From Sphingomonas sp. CCH10-B3 (lineage in GTDB: Bacteria > Pseudomonadota > Alphaproteobacteria > Sphingomonadales > Sphingomonadaceae), in assembly GCF_001556185.1 (NCBI RefSeq), contig NZ_LSIJ01000061.1, positions 124,001 through 188,000 of the forward strand: DNA of 64,000 nt, in the 5' to 3' direction. The translations under genes and the position numbers were made by a program. The notes under the pieces were generated by a model. That model was not told where the DNA came from, searched no databases, and worked only from the letters and a program-made list of their open reading frames with translations. How positions within the stretch are numbered: the first letter of the stretch is position 1; every line of letters starts with the position of its first letter. Positions 36,988 to 53,418 of this stretch are shown one piece after another.

Positions 36988-37015
36988 TTGACATTTGGCC
37001 CCTGCGCTGTATTTG
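36988..37015 (+). promoter_or_regulatory. rplJ-rplL promoter
   Basis: A perfect -35 element TTGACA (36988-36993) and -10 TATTTG (37010-37015) with 16-base spacing. This gives a leader of about 260 bases before rplJ, as expected for L10 autoregulation. The 336-base gap between the peptidase and rplJ holds only this promoter and the leader. Confidence 0.7.
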
Positions 37016-37065
37016 CGCGCGCTCACCCGGCACAGGTTCGCTTGCGCCGGGGTACCGTCCGAGAC

Positions 37066-37217
37066 GGCAGGTGTGGGTTTCCCACTTAATCTCCTGCCTA
37101 GACGGGGACTGGAATTTCCGACCGATGCGGGGCTTGCCCTTGCGCGGTCTGCCGTGGTTCACGCCACGATCCACCCCCTTTGACGGACAAGCCCGGCTGG
37201 AACGGGGGTCCGCCCCC
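37066..37217 (+). ncRNA. Putative L10 leader (rplJ autoregulatory mRNA element)
   Basis: An outer stem GGCAGG (37066-37071) pairs with CCTGCC (37093-37098). It encloses a hairpin GTGGG-TTT-CCCAC (37073-37085) and an unpaired TTAATCT bulge on the 3' side, a layout like the L10-binding kink-turn leader. A second hairpin, GGGGG-TCCG-CCCCC, lies at 37204-37217. In known systems L10(L12)4 binds this leader and represses rplJ-rplL. The Rfam match is not tested. Confidence 0.6.
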
Positions 37218-37285
37218 TGCCCTTCTCGGATTAACCGGCTCCCGAGGCGCCTTGCCGCTGGAGTCATTTGAACGTGGAGAATGGC

Positions 37286-37807
37286 ATGGATCGTGCTCAA
37301 AAGGCCGACCTCGTCGCCGATCTGAACCGCACCTTTGCCGAGGTGAACGTGGTGGTCGTCACCCGCAATCTCGGCATGACCGTCGCACAGTCCACTGTGC
37401 TGCGGAACAAGATGCGCGAAGCAGGCGCGAGCTATAAGGTCTCGAAGAACAAGCTTGCCAAGATCGCGCTGGACGGCACCAACTACCTCTCGCTGGGCGA
37501 CATGCTCACCGGGCCGGTTGGTCTCGCCACTTCCGTCGATCCCGTCGCGGCCGCCAAGGTGGCCGTCGAATTCGCGAAGACGAACGAAAAGTTCGAAATC
37601 GTCGGCGGGGCGATGGGCGCGACTGTCCTCGATGTCGAAGGCGTGAAGGCTCTGGCGACGATGCCGTCGCTCGATGAACTGCGCGCCAAGATCATCGGCC
37701 TGATCCAGGCACCGGCGCAGAAGCTGGCCTCGGTCACGCAGGCCCCGGCCGCGCAGCTTGCGCGTGTCTTCCAGGCCTATGCCGACAAGGACAAGGAAGC
37801 CGCCTGA
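37286..37807 (+). CDS. rplJ: 50S ribosomal protein L10
   Basis: 173-residue L10, which anchors L7/L12 dimers. [62 protein letters not shown] is the conserved rRNA-binding domain, and the Ala/Gln-rich C-terminal helix binds L12. ATG at 37286 is preferred to a TTG at 37268, with GGAGA six bases before it. rplL follows after 51 bases. Confidence 0.97.
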   Translation: MDRAQKADLVADLNRTFAEVNVVVVTRNLGMTVAQSTVLRNKMREAGASYKVSKNKLAKIALDGTNYLSLGDMLTGPVGLATSVDPVAAAKVAVEFAKTNEKFEIVGGAMGATVLDVEGVKALATMPSLDELRAKIIGLIQAPAQKLASVTQAPAAQLARVFQAYADKDKEAA

Positions 37808-37858
37808 TCTTATCAGGCTTCAACTATCTGTACTGAAACCTTTTTTCGGAGAATGAAC

Positions 37859-38242
37859 ATGGCAGACCTGAACGCGCTGGTGGAAAGCCTGAGCGCACTG
37901 ACCGTCCTCGAAGCCGCCGAGCTGTCGAAGATGCTGGAAGAAAAGTGGGGCGTTTCGGCCGCCGCAGCCGTTGCCGTTGCCGGCCCGGCCGCTGGTGGTG
38001 GTGGCGCCGCTGCTCCCGCCGCTGAAGAAAAGACCGAATTCGACGTCATCCTGACCGGCGACGGCGGCAAGAAGATCAACGTCATCAAGGAAGTCCGTGC
38101 GATCACCCAGCTCGGCCTGACCGAAGCCAAGACGCTGGTCGAATCGGCCCCGAAGGCCGTCAAGGAAGGCGTGTCGAAGGACGAAGCCGAAAAGATCAAG
38201 AAGCAGCTGGAAGAAGCCGGCGCGACTGTCGAGATCAAGTAA
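37859..38242 (+). CDS. rplL: 50S ribosomal protein L7/L12
   Basis: 127-residue stalk protein. The N-terminal dimerisation segment ([35 protein letters not shown]) is followed by a Gly/Ala hinge and a C-terminal domain ([39 protein letters not shown]) that recruits translation GTPases. ATG at 37859 is chosen over 37853 for better spacing to GGAG. Followed by a strong terminator. Confidence 0.98.
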   Translation: MADLNALVESLSALTVLEAAELSKMLEEKWGVSAAAAVAVAGPAAGGGGAAAPAAEEKTEFDVILTGDGGKKINVIKEVRAITQLGLTEAKTLVESAPKAVKEGVSKDEAEKIKKQLEEAGATVEIK

Positions 38243-38287
38243 GCCGCGCTCACCCTGGCGCAACGCCGGGGTATGCAACGCAAATCA

Positions 38288-38319
38288 GGGCCGCTCCCGG
38301 CAACGGGGGCGGCCCTTTT
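38288..38319 (+). terminator. Rho-independent terminator after rplL
   Basis: A twelve-base-pair stem (GGGCCGCTCCCG with CGGGGGCGGCCC, one T-G wobble) with GCAA loop and four T. It separates rplJ-rplL from rpoB, in contrast to the rplJL-rpoBC read-through of E. coli. Confidence 0.92.
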
Positions 38320-38416
38320 GCGTCGGGCTGATCCGCCCTACGCGCGATGATGCTGCCACATCATCGGCCAATCGCAGCATGCGTGGTTGGCGAGCCGACG
38401 GCCCGCCAACCCAGAA

Positions 38417-40321
38417 TTACTCGACCACCGGCAACCAAACCCGGCTGGCCTGCGCCCCGCCGCGCATCAGCGTGATCGTTGCCGGCTTGTAGTCGGCCTT
38501 GGTCGCGAAGAAGATGTTAGGGACATAAGTCTGCGGGTTGCGATCATAGAGCGGGAACAGGCTCGACTGGACCTGCACCATGATCCGGTGACCCGGCTGG
38601 AAGACATGATTCACGGCCGGCAGGCGGAACTTGTATTCCTGCACCTTGCCCGCCGGGATCGCACTCGGCTTGGCGAAGCTCTCGCGATAGCGCCCGCGGA
38701 AAATGTCGAGGCTGATCGCGAGCTGATAGCCGCCCATCTTGGCGTCGCCCGCGACTTCGTCGGGATAGACGTCGATCACCTTGACGATGAAGTCGCCGTC
38801 GGTGCCGGTCGTCTTGGCGAAGATGTCGGCGATCGGCACGCCCGACACGCGCACCGGCTTGGTGAGCACGTCGGTCTGGTAGGTCATCACGTCGGGCCGG
38901 CCGTCGACGCCGCGCTGGTCGCTGACCAGCCAGTCGCCCCAGCGGCCGTCATCGAAATTGACCGGGCGCGGCAGATGCGGGACCGGCTTGGCAGGGTCGC
39001 TGACATAGGCGTCGCCGCCCTCGGCACCCTTGGCAAAGGCAAGCGCGCCGCCTTCCGCGAGATAGATTGGCTTCATCGGCGATGCGCAGCCGCGCTCGCA
39101 CGCGAGCGGCCACTGGGCGAAGCGATCCCAGTGGTTCTCGCCGGTGTTGTAGAGCGTGGCCGCCGGCAGCGTGACGGCGGGGCCATCCTTCAGATAATGG
39201 TTGAACAGCGGCAGCACCATTTCCTCGCGGAATTGCGCGGCGGTGTCGCCGTTCCACTTGAACGGCCCAAGTTCGCGCCCTTCGCGGTTGATCTGGCTGT
39301 GCCGCCACGGCCCCATCACGAGAAAATTATTGCCGAGCTTGCCCTTGGCCTTGAGCGCTTCCCAGGCGACGATCGCGCCATAAATGTCCTCCTGATCCCA
39401 CAGGCCCTGTTCCCAGATCGTCGGGATGTCGGACGGATTGGCCGCGAGCAGCTTGTCGAGCGCCTGCCCCTGCCAGAATTCGTCATAGGCCGGGTGGTCG
39501 GTCATCCGCTTCCACGCCGGCAACTGGTCAAAGCCCGACAGCTTGGCCCATTCGGCAGCGCCGCCCAGCCGGCGGAATTCCTCGTAATTGTCATAGATGC
39601 CGGTGGCGGGATCCTGCCCACGCCCCTTGTAGCCGGTCTGCGACGCGATCCAGCCGATGTTGGCGAGCCGGAAGGCGCCGTGGTGGAACCAGTCGTCGCC
39701 CATCCAGCCGTCGATCATCGGGCTTTCGGGTGCCGCAACCTTCAGTGCCGGGTGCGGCTTGAGCAGGGCGGCGACAACAGTGAAGCCTTCGTAGGACGAG
39801 CCGATCATTCCCACCCGGCCATTCGATTCGGGCAGGTTCGCCTTGTTCACCAGCCAGTCGATCGTGTCGTAAGCGTCGGTGGTATGGTCGGTGCTGGTCG
39901 GGTTGAGCGGGCCGATCGGCGGGCGCGTGACCATATAGTCGCCCTCCGACTTATACTTGCCGCGCACGTCCTGATAGACGCGGATATAGCCTGCCTTCAC
40001 GAACGGCTCGTCCGAAAGCGGCAGCGTCGACAGGATATACGGGCTGTCCTTGCGATTGGCGCGCGCGGTCGCGTTATAGGGCGTGCGGGTCAGCAGGATC
40101 GGCGCGTTGGTCAGCCCCTTGGGATAGACGATGACGGTGTAGAGCTTCACCCCATCGCGCATCGGCACCATCACTTCGCGCTTGACGTAATCATTGGCGG
40201 TCGCGGGCGGCGCGAACTTGGCGGGAATGTCGCTGCCTGCCGGGGTCGGCGCCTGCTGCGCGAGTGCCGGAACGAATGCAAGGCTCGCGACCAGCGCGAT
40301 CAGCGGCAAGCGGATGGTCAT
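38417..40321 (-). CDS. CocE/NonD hydrolase, alpha-amino acid ester hydrolase-like
   Basis: A 634-residue exported serine hydrolase with signal peptide (about 1-22). The nucleophile is S176 in GSSYEGF. The blocks YIRVYQDVRGKYKSEGDYMVTRPPIGPLNPTSTDHTTDAYDTIDWL and GMIGSSYEGFTVV closely resemble the Acetobacter/Xanthomonas alpha-amino acid ester hydrolases, which act on alpha-amino acid esters and beta-lactam side-chain esters; a C-terminal X-Pro-peptidase jelly roll follows. The physiological substrate is unknown. It is antisense to the rpl/rpo genes, between rplL and rpoB. Confidence 0.88.
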   Translation of the reverse strand: MTIRLPLIALVASLAFVPALAQQAPTPAGSDIPAKFAPPATANDYVKREVMVPMRDGVKLYTVIVYPKGLTNAPILLTRTPYNATARANRKDSPYILSTLPLSDEPFVKAGYIRVYQDVRGKYKSEGDYMVTRPPIGPLNPTSTDHTTDAYDTIDWLVNKANLPESNGRVGMIGSSYEGFTVVAALLKPHPALKVAAPESPMIDGWMGDDWFHHGAFRLANIGWIASQTGYKGRGQDPATGIYDNYEEFRRLGGAAEWAKLSGFDQLPAWKRMTDHPAYDEFWQGQALDKLLAANPSDIPTIWEQGLWDQEDIYGAIVAWEALKAKGKLGNNFLVMGPWRHSQINREGRELGPFKWNGDTAAQFREEMVLPLFNHYLKDGPAVTLPAATLYNTGENHWDRFAQWPLACERGCASPMKPIYLAEGGALAFAKGAEGGDAYVSDPAKPVPHLPRPVNFDDGRWGDWLVSDQRGVDGRPDVMTYQTDVLTKPVRVSGVPIADIFAKTTGTDGDFIVKVIDVYPDEVAGDAKMGGYQLAISLDIFRGRYRESFAKPSAIPAGKVQEYKFRLPAVNHVFQPGHRIMVQVQSSLFPLYDRNPQTYVPNIFFATKADYKPATITLMRGGAQASRVWLPVVE

Positions 40322-40386
40322 GGGGAATGTCTCCTAGAATCGATCAGATGATGTAATAGTGTCACCGGATCGCGCAGACGCAAGGG

Positions 40387-41466
40387 CTAGTGCTTGCGGA
40401 CCTCGCCGTGCACGCGCATGCCGATGCGGTCATAGAGGCGCGGCGGCAGGTCGAGCCAGATCGGCCCCAGCCGCGGATTGCCCGGCTGGTCGATGCCGAG
40501 CAGATAATCGACACCGAGTTCGGCCTTGCCGCCACCGGGCCAGCGATAGCTCGCCGACAGCAGGATCAGCGGCACGCAAAGCGGGCGTCCCGCGAGCGTC
40601 AAACGATGGATGCGCGCAACCGGCAGCACGGCCGTCGCCGCAAATTGCGCCTCGGCGCCGGGCGCAAGCACGAACGGCGCGACCATTGGCCGCGTGATCG
40701 TCGGCACCGGTCCGGCGATGGGTGGCGCGAGGCCGACGCTGGCCGTGCGCAGCTCGACATGCAGCCGGACATCCTCGGCCGGCACCTCACCGCCATTGCG
40801 GACCTCGATTTCAAAATGGACCGCGAGCTGATCGCCGTCGATGCCCGCCCGCGCGACCGAGAAATCGAGCTCGAGCCTGGGGCGCAGGAATGCCTCGGGT
40901 GCCGCCGCAACGGGTTCGGCAACCGGCGCCGCGACTTCGGCGACCGCGGTTTGCAACGCGACGGGCTCAGGCGCATCAGGCGCCGCGCGGCGACGTCGAT
41001 ATACCACTCCTGCGAGGCCCGCGATCGCCAGCCCGGCGACGACGAGCAGGCCCAGCCACGGGGTGCGCCACCACGGCACTGCAGCGGGCGGCGGCGTGGC
41101 AGGCTGCACCGGGCGCGCGGCAGGCGTCGGCCGCGTTTGCGGCACGCCGGTCGCAACTGGCGCGGGACGCGGCGTCGGCGTTGCGGCAGGTTGCGGCGCG
41201 GGCGTGATGCGCGGCGCTGGTTGGGCCGCCGATGGCACCGGGCGCGGTGTCGGCACCGGTCGCGGCGTGGGTCCGGGGGTCGGCGTGGGCGACGGGCTCG
41301 GCGATGGCGTCGGCGATGGCGCCGGAATCACCACTCGCCCCGGCAGCCGATAGTTTTCGAGTTCGGGAACGGTCTGGCTGTTCTGCGCCACCGCAGCAGC
41401 GCCCCCGGCGAGGGCGACCGCAAAGCCTGCTGCCGTACCAGCGATGGATGTCCGCCGCGTCCCCAC
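40387..41466 (-). CDS. Proline-rich membrane protein of unknown function
   Basis: A 359-residue protein that I do not recognise. A signal peptide or first helix (about 10-28) leads to a long Pro/Thr/Ser repeat zone (about 48-130, with [15 protein letters not shown] and [12 protein letters not shown]). A membrane helix (about 138-156) and basic stop-transfer RRRR follow, then a C-terminal domain of about 180 residues resembling a beta-sandwich ([42 protein letters not shown]). Start GTG at 41466. It may be transcribed with the ester hydrolase, from the spacer that also carries the rpoB promoter. Confidence 0.7.
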   Translation of the reverse strand: MGTRRTSIAGTAAGFAVALAGGAAAVAQNSQTVPELENYRLPGRVVIPAPSPTPSPSPSPTPTPGPTPRPVPTPRPVPSAAQPAPRITPAPQPAATPTPRPAPVATGVPQTRPTPAARPVQPATPPPAAVPWWRTPWLGLLVVAGLAIAGLAGVVYRRRRAAPDAPEPVALQTAVAEVAAPVAEPVAAAPEAFLRPRLELDFSVARAGIDGDQLAVHFEIEVRNGGEVPAEDVRLHVELRTASVGLAPPIAGPVPTITRPMVAPFVLAPGAEAQFAATAVLPVARIHRLTLAGRPLCVPLILLSASYRWPGGGKAELGVDYLLGIDQPGNPRLGPIWLDLPPRLYDRIGMRVHGEVRKH

Positions 41467-41613
41467 CGCGTCCCCTTAAATGCGCCAAGCTGAACGGCAG
41501 GCTACGGCCACCGAAGCCCGCAGCAGTTGGCCGGGCTATGGGCAGGAAAATCGCGTGCGGCAACCGCTGCTTGCCGGCCGCGCCGCGATGTTGGTCGCCC
41601 GACGCTCGGGCAA

Positions 41614-41642
41614 TTGACAGGCCATGGCCCCGACCCTATATC
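41614..41642 (+). promoter_or_regulatory. rpoB-rpoC promoter
   Basis: TTGACA (41614-41619), 17-base spacer, TATATC (41637-41642): a near-consensus housekeeping promoter. Transcripts would start near 41650 and have a leader of about 190 bases. The 371-base gap before rpoB holds this promoter and two hairpins. Confidence 0.8.
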
Positions 41643-41727
41643 GCGCCTTCCGCCAAATCTCCCGGGAAACGAAACGCCGTCGCGCAGCGTTCCGATCGAA
41701 TTGGGAAATCTGGTGTCAATGACGCTG

Positions 41728-41763
41728 AAAGCTGCGGTCCCGTCCGGGGATGCGCAGCTTTTT
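41728..41763 (+). terminator. Attenuator-like hairpin in the rpoB leader
   Basis: AAAGCTGCG (41728-41736) pairs with CGCAGCTTT (41753-41761) around an inner CCC-GTCC-GGG, followed by further T residues (41762-41763). It looks like a short intrinsic terminator placed about 75 bases before rpoB, so it could attenuate rpoBC. The T-run is short, so efficiency would be partial. Confidence 0.5.
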
Positions 41764-41782
41764 GTGTCTTTGCTGCGTGCCC

Positions 41783-41804
41783 CGCCCGGAGGTTTTTCCG
41801 GGCG
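41783..41804 (+). promoter_or_regulatory. Second hairpin in the rpoB leader
   Basis: Perfect eight-base-pair stem CGCCCGGA/TCCGGGCG with loop GGTTTT, ending 33 bases before the rpoB ATG. It could affect translation or compete with the upstream attenuator. Function is not known. Confidence 0.45.
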
Positions 41805-41837
41805 CGTAATTCTGGCGAACGAGGCGAATCTTCCCCT

Positions 41838-45989
<4,152 letters not shown>

Positions 45990-46000
45990 GGCCTTCTTCC

Positions 46001-46108
46001 CCCCTCCCGCTCGCGGGAGGGGTCGGGGGTGGGCGCAAGCTCTCCTCCACCGACATGGTCCGTTGATAGCGGGCGCCCACCCCTAACCCCTCCCGCAAGC
46101 GGGAGGGG
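46001..46108. repeat. Paired palindromic repeat (REP/BIME-like) between rpoB and rpoC
   Basis: Two 36-base arms (46001-46036 and 46073-46108) are inverted copies matching at 33 of 36 positions, with a 36-base spacer. Each arm contains its own palindrome of the form CCCCTCCCGC-2 bases-GCGGGAGGGG. This is the look of sphingomonad extragenic palindromes. It fills nearly all of the 136-base rpoB-rpoC gap. Confidence 0.85.
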
Positions 46109-46119
46109 AATTGAGGTAA

Positions 46120-50412
<4,293 letters not shown>

Positions 50413-50428
50413 TCGCCCTCAGCGAACC

Positions 50429-50473
50429 AACGAAAAGACCGCCGTCCGAGCGATCGGGCGGCGGCTTTTCGTT
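50429..50473. terminator. Bidirectional terminator after rpoC
   Basis: Long hairpin: AACGAAAAG and CCGCCGTCCGA on the left pair with TCGGGCGGCGG and CTTTTCGTT on the right around GCGA. Runs of A on one side and T on the other make it usable in both directions, serving rpoC and the minus-strand gene ending at 50504. Confidence 0.9.
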
Positions 50474-50503
50474 AGCGCGGTCGCCGTTTGGCGACGCGCG
50501 GCG

Positions 50504-50875
50504 CTATTTGTTGAACTTGATCGCCGTGCCGGTGGCCGTGGTCGATCCCCAGCTGAGCGCGGTCACGTGCGAATCGCCGTAACGCGCATTGATGACAGCG
50601 TCGGCGCCCAGCTTCTCGCCGCGCTCCCACAGCTCGCGGTAGATCTTCTTCTGCGACGCTTCCTTGCTGAAGATCGTTGCCTTGCGCACCTTCGCCTTCA
50701 CCTCGCCGATCACCGTATAGGGGCGATCGGTGATGTCGTTGGGGAATACAGGCACGCCGAATTCTTCATTCACCACCACATATTGCTTGGCAGGATTTTC
50801 GGCTGCCAGCACAGGTACAGACGCCGTCCCGACCAATGCCGCAATCATCAGCAGCGCACGCCCTCTCTTCAACAT
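50504..50875 (-). CDS. Exported YbjQ-like (heavy-metal-binding-domain-like) protein
   Basis: A 123-residue protein with a signal peptide (about 1-24) and a small domain that reads DRPYTVIGEVKAKVRKA, then IYRELWERGEKLGADAVINARYGDSHVT, ending TATGTAIKF. The order 'V-G-E-V-x' early, 'L-x-x-x-A-x-x-L-G-A-D-A-V' and 'G-T-A-V' late matches the YbjQ/DUF74 fold, normally cytoplasmic. An exported version is a variant. Function unknown; the cited metal binding of the family is not shown here. Confidence 0.65.
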   Translation of the reverse strand: MLKRGRALLMIAALVGTASVPVLAAENPAKQYVVVNEEFGVPVFPNDITDRPYTVIGEVKAKVRKATIFSKEASQKKIYRELWERGEKLGADAVINARYGDSHVTALSWGSTTATGTAIKFNK

Positions 50876-51018
50876 TTTCCCCTCCCCACAAAAAACTCGA
50901 AGAAGTTCGAGGCGTTCACTATGGCATGGCCAATCATGGGTTCAACCGACTTGTGTAAAACTTGCCAAAAATACAAAGCGGTGCCAGCTTTTGACACTCA
51001 AGATTATAGGGGGGTGAA

Positions 51019-51597
51019 GTGTCCGGACTCATTCTTGTCGCAGCGCTCTGGGCGAATGGCCAGACGATGCCTCCTGCGCCACCGCAACCGGTAGTGACCC
51101 CGATCGAGACTGCCGCCGTCACCGGCCAGACCGTGACGCTGAAGCGCGACACGCCGATTGAGCTGATGGCGATGACCGAAGTGAGCACGGCGAGCGCAAA
51201 GCCAGGACAAGTCTTCAAGCTGCGCGTGAACAAACCCGTCGTCGTTAGCGGCGTTACTGTCGTGCCGGCCGGAAGCTGGGTTTATGGCGAAATCATCGCC
51301 GCGCGCGACGCCGGCGGGCTCGGCAAGTCAGGGCGATTGACCGCCAAGCTCACCCACCTCGCGCTGGGTGACGTTCGCATACCGGTGGAAGGCGATATCT
51401 CGGCCAAGGGCACCGGCGCCGGCTCGGCGGGTGCTGCCGTTCTTTTCGCCGGACTGACCGGCCTGTTTCACCGCGGCAACAACGCCAAGATCAAGGGCGG
51501 CGAGATCGTCAACGGCTTCATTGCGGACGATGTAACGCTCGACCTGTCGGGGCCGTCGCCCCGGCTGGTTGCGCCCGCTGCAGCGCCAGCGCAATGA
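51019..51597 (+). CDS. Exported protein of unknown function (paralogue 1)
   Basis: A 192-residue protein with a short hydrophobic N-terminus and Pro-rich linker. A beta-rich domain follows, with the pattern VPAGSWVYGEIIAARDAGGLGKSGRLTAKLTHLALGDVRIPVEGDISAKGTGAGSAG. The same pattern occurs in the next gene, so they are tandem paralogues. GTG at 51019 with a G-rich stretch upstream. The two genes overlap as ATGA. I know no function for this domain; envelope location is inferred from the signal-like start. Confidence 0.65.
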   Translation: MSGLILVAALWANGQTMPPAPPQPVVTPIETAAVTGQTVTLKRDTPIELMAMTEVSTASAKPGQVFKLRVNKPVVVSGVTVVPAGSWVYGEIIAARDAGGLGKSGRLTAKLTHLALGDVRIPVEGDISAKGTGAGSAGAAVLFAGLTGLFHRGNNAKIKGGEIVNGFIADDVTLDLSGPSPRLVAPAAAPAQ

Positions 51598-52058
51598 TCC
51601 TGGCGATCGTTCTCGGCGGGGCGATGTGCACCGGCGCAGTGATCTTGCCGCAAGACAGCCCGATCCCGCTCGTGACGGCGCAGCCGCTGTCGAGCAAGGC
51701 GGCCGCCAAGGGGGATATCGTCGCGCTGCGGACTTCAGCCGATGTCGTGGTCGACGGCACCGTCGTCATTCCTGCCGGGACGGCCGCGACCGGGCAAGTG
51801 ACCGAGGCGCGCGGCACCGGCGCGATGGGGCAAAGCGGCAAGCTCGCGCTTGCGCCGCTCTATATTCGCATCGGTGACACGACGATTCGCTTGACCGGGT
51901 CGGCAGGCGGGCATGGCACGCTGTCCGCCGGTCAGGTGATCGGGCTTGGCTTCGTCAGCAGCGTTTTCTCCGGCCGGAGCGCGACCATTGCGGCGGGCAC
52001 GCCGGTGGCAGCGCAAACGCTGCGCAGCGCCAGCCTGCCCTGCCCTGTCGGTCAGTAA
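51594..52058 (+). CDS. Exported protein of unknown function (paralogue 2)
   Basis: A 154-residue protein whose domain mirrors the preceding gene: IPAGTAATGQVTEARGTGAMGQSGKLALAPLYIRIGDTTIRLTGSAGGHGTLSAG, then a Gly/Val hydrophobic segment. A cleavable-looking N-terminus (MILAIVLGGAMCTGAV) has a Cys at residue 12 but no clear lipobox. ATG at 51594 overlaps the paralogue stop. The stop overlaps the convergent TauE gene by seven bases. Confidence 0.6.
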   Translation: MILAIVLGGAMCTGAVILPQDSPIPLVTAQPLSSKAAAKGDIVALRTSADVVVDGTVVIPAGTAATGQVTEARGTGAMGQSGKLALAPLYIRIGDTTIRLTGSAGGHGTLSAGQVIGLGFVSSVFSGRSATIAAGTPVAAQTLRSASLPCPVGQ

Positions 52059-52792
52059 ACACCGATCAGCTTCGCCCCCGCGACCATCAGCACCATTGCC
52101 AGCGACCGCACCACCAGCGCCGACGGAAGCCGGATACCGAGCGTCGTCCCGATCACCGCGCCGACCAGCACGGCGCCCGCGTAAAGCGGCAAGGCGGGCG
52201 GCAGATGCTGGAGCGAGGCAGCATTACCGGCGAGGCCAGCGATCGAATTGACGAGGATGAACACCGCCGCGACGCCCGAAGCTTGCTTTGGCGTCGTCCA
52301 AGCGAAGAACAGCAGCAGCGGCGACAGGAAAATGCCACCGCCGGTGCCGGTCAGGCCCGACAGTAAGCCGATCCCGGCTCCAGCGGCAATCGCGGCCGGA
52401 ACGGGCGGGTCGCGCGTCTCCGCCATCGCCTGCAACGGCTTCGGCCACAGCAGGCGTGCCGCCGCCAGCCACAGCACCACGCCGACGATTGGCCGGTAGA
52501 TCTGGCTCGGCAAATGGATGGCGCCGCCGATGTAGGCCATCGGCAATGCGCCGATCAGAAACGGCCACAGCACCCGCCAGCGGAACTGCCCGGCGCGCAC
52601 GAACCGCAGTGCTGCAAAGCTCGACACGATGATGTTGAGCGCGAGCGCAGTCGGGCGCATCACCGCGGCGGGCACGCCGAACAGCGCCATGATCGCGATA
52701 TAGGACGAGGCGCCGCCATGGCCGACGCTCGAATAGAGCGCCGCCCCGCCCATCAGGCACAGCGCGAGCAGCAGGTCGAGCGTGTCGAACAT
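52052..52792 (-). CDS. TauE/SafE-family sulfite/organosulfur anion exporter
   Basis: A 246-residue membrane protein of about eight helices. Two homologous halves carry the family motifs: SSVGHGGASSYIAIMALFGVP and the second GLTGTGGGIFLSPLLLFF. This family moves sulfite, sulfolactate or related anions. The substrate is not visible from context. ATG at 52792. Confidence 0.9.
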   Translation of the reverse strand: MFDTLDLLLALCLMGGAALYSSVGHGGASSYIAIMALFGVPAAVMRPTALALNIIVSSFAALRFVRAGQFRWRVLWPFLIGALPMAYIGGAIHLPSQIYRPIVGVVLWLAAARLLWPKPLQAMAETRDPPVPAAIAAGAGIGLLSGLTGTGGGIFLSPLLLFFAWTTPKQASGVAAVFILVNSIAGLAGNAASLQHLPPALPLYAGAVLVGAVIGTTLGIRLPSALVVRSLAMVLMVAGAKLIGVY

Positions 52793-52853
52793 AGCCTTCC
52801 CAACCTACACCCGCCGGACAAGTCAATTACCGCCGCCACCCGCACACGCAGAA

Positions 52854-52884
52854 ATGCCGCCGGCGCACGTGGCACCGGCGGCAT
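52854..52884 (-). terminator. Candidate terminator after the phasin gene
   Basis: Ten-base-pair stem ATGCCGCCGG/CCGGCGGCAT with an 11-base loop, read out on the minus strand into a short T-run. It lies 45 bases beyond the phasin stop. Confidence 0.55.
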
Positions 52885-52928
52885 CCCGATTGGCAAACCT
52901 CGGCAATCGCCCAGGTCTTGGCGCGGCT

Positions 52929-53294
52929 TTAGTCGCGGTTGGTCATCTGGCCGATCGTGTCGCGGCCATAGCGCGTGATCAGCTCGCCGATTTCACGCGC
53001 CTGTTCCATCGCGCGATTGCTCTGCTCACGCAGATAGTCCGACTGGATGCGCATCACTTCGGACACGTCGCGCGCATGGGCGGCGGCCCGCATCGCTGCA
53101 AAGGCTTCGCGCGTGTTGGCTTCGGCCTGGTCGAGCAAGCGCATGCCGAGCTCGGTGCCGGTCTCGGCAATGCGCTCGCCCGATTTGCGCATCGTGTCGC
53201 CGACGACCTTGAACTGGTCGCTCATCTTGTTGGCCATGTCCTCGGTCTTCTGCTTGGCGGTTTCGGTCGCTTGGTTGATCGTCGAGTCGGTCAT
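52929..53294 (-). CDS. Phasin-family protein
   Basis: A 121-residue all-helical protein, rich in Glu, Gln and Ala, with the phasin pattern EAFAAMRAAAHARDVSEVMRIQSDYLREQSNRAMEQAREIGEL. Phasins coat polyhydroxyalkanoate granules; small ones also occur in non-accumulators. No pha genes are in the window. ATG at 53294 with AGGAG seven bases upstream; a longer frame is not convincing. Confidence 0.88.
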   Translation of the reverse strand: MTDSTINQATETAKQKTEDMANKMSDQFKVVGDTMRKSGERIAETGTELGMRLLDQAEANTREAFAAMRAAAHARDVSEVMRIQSDYLREQSNRAMEQAREIGELITRYGRDTIGQMTNRD

Positions 53295-53418
53295 GTGGAA
53301 TGCTCCTGCCGATTGTTGGGCCCCGGCGTGTCCATACGCCTGTTCCCCCCGACGCGCGAGCGGGATGGCGGTTCCGGATAATCCGCCATCGGTGACCGGC
53401 AGCCGTCGAAAGGCTCGC

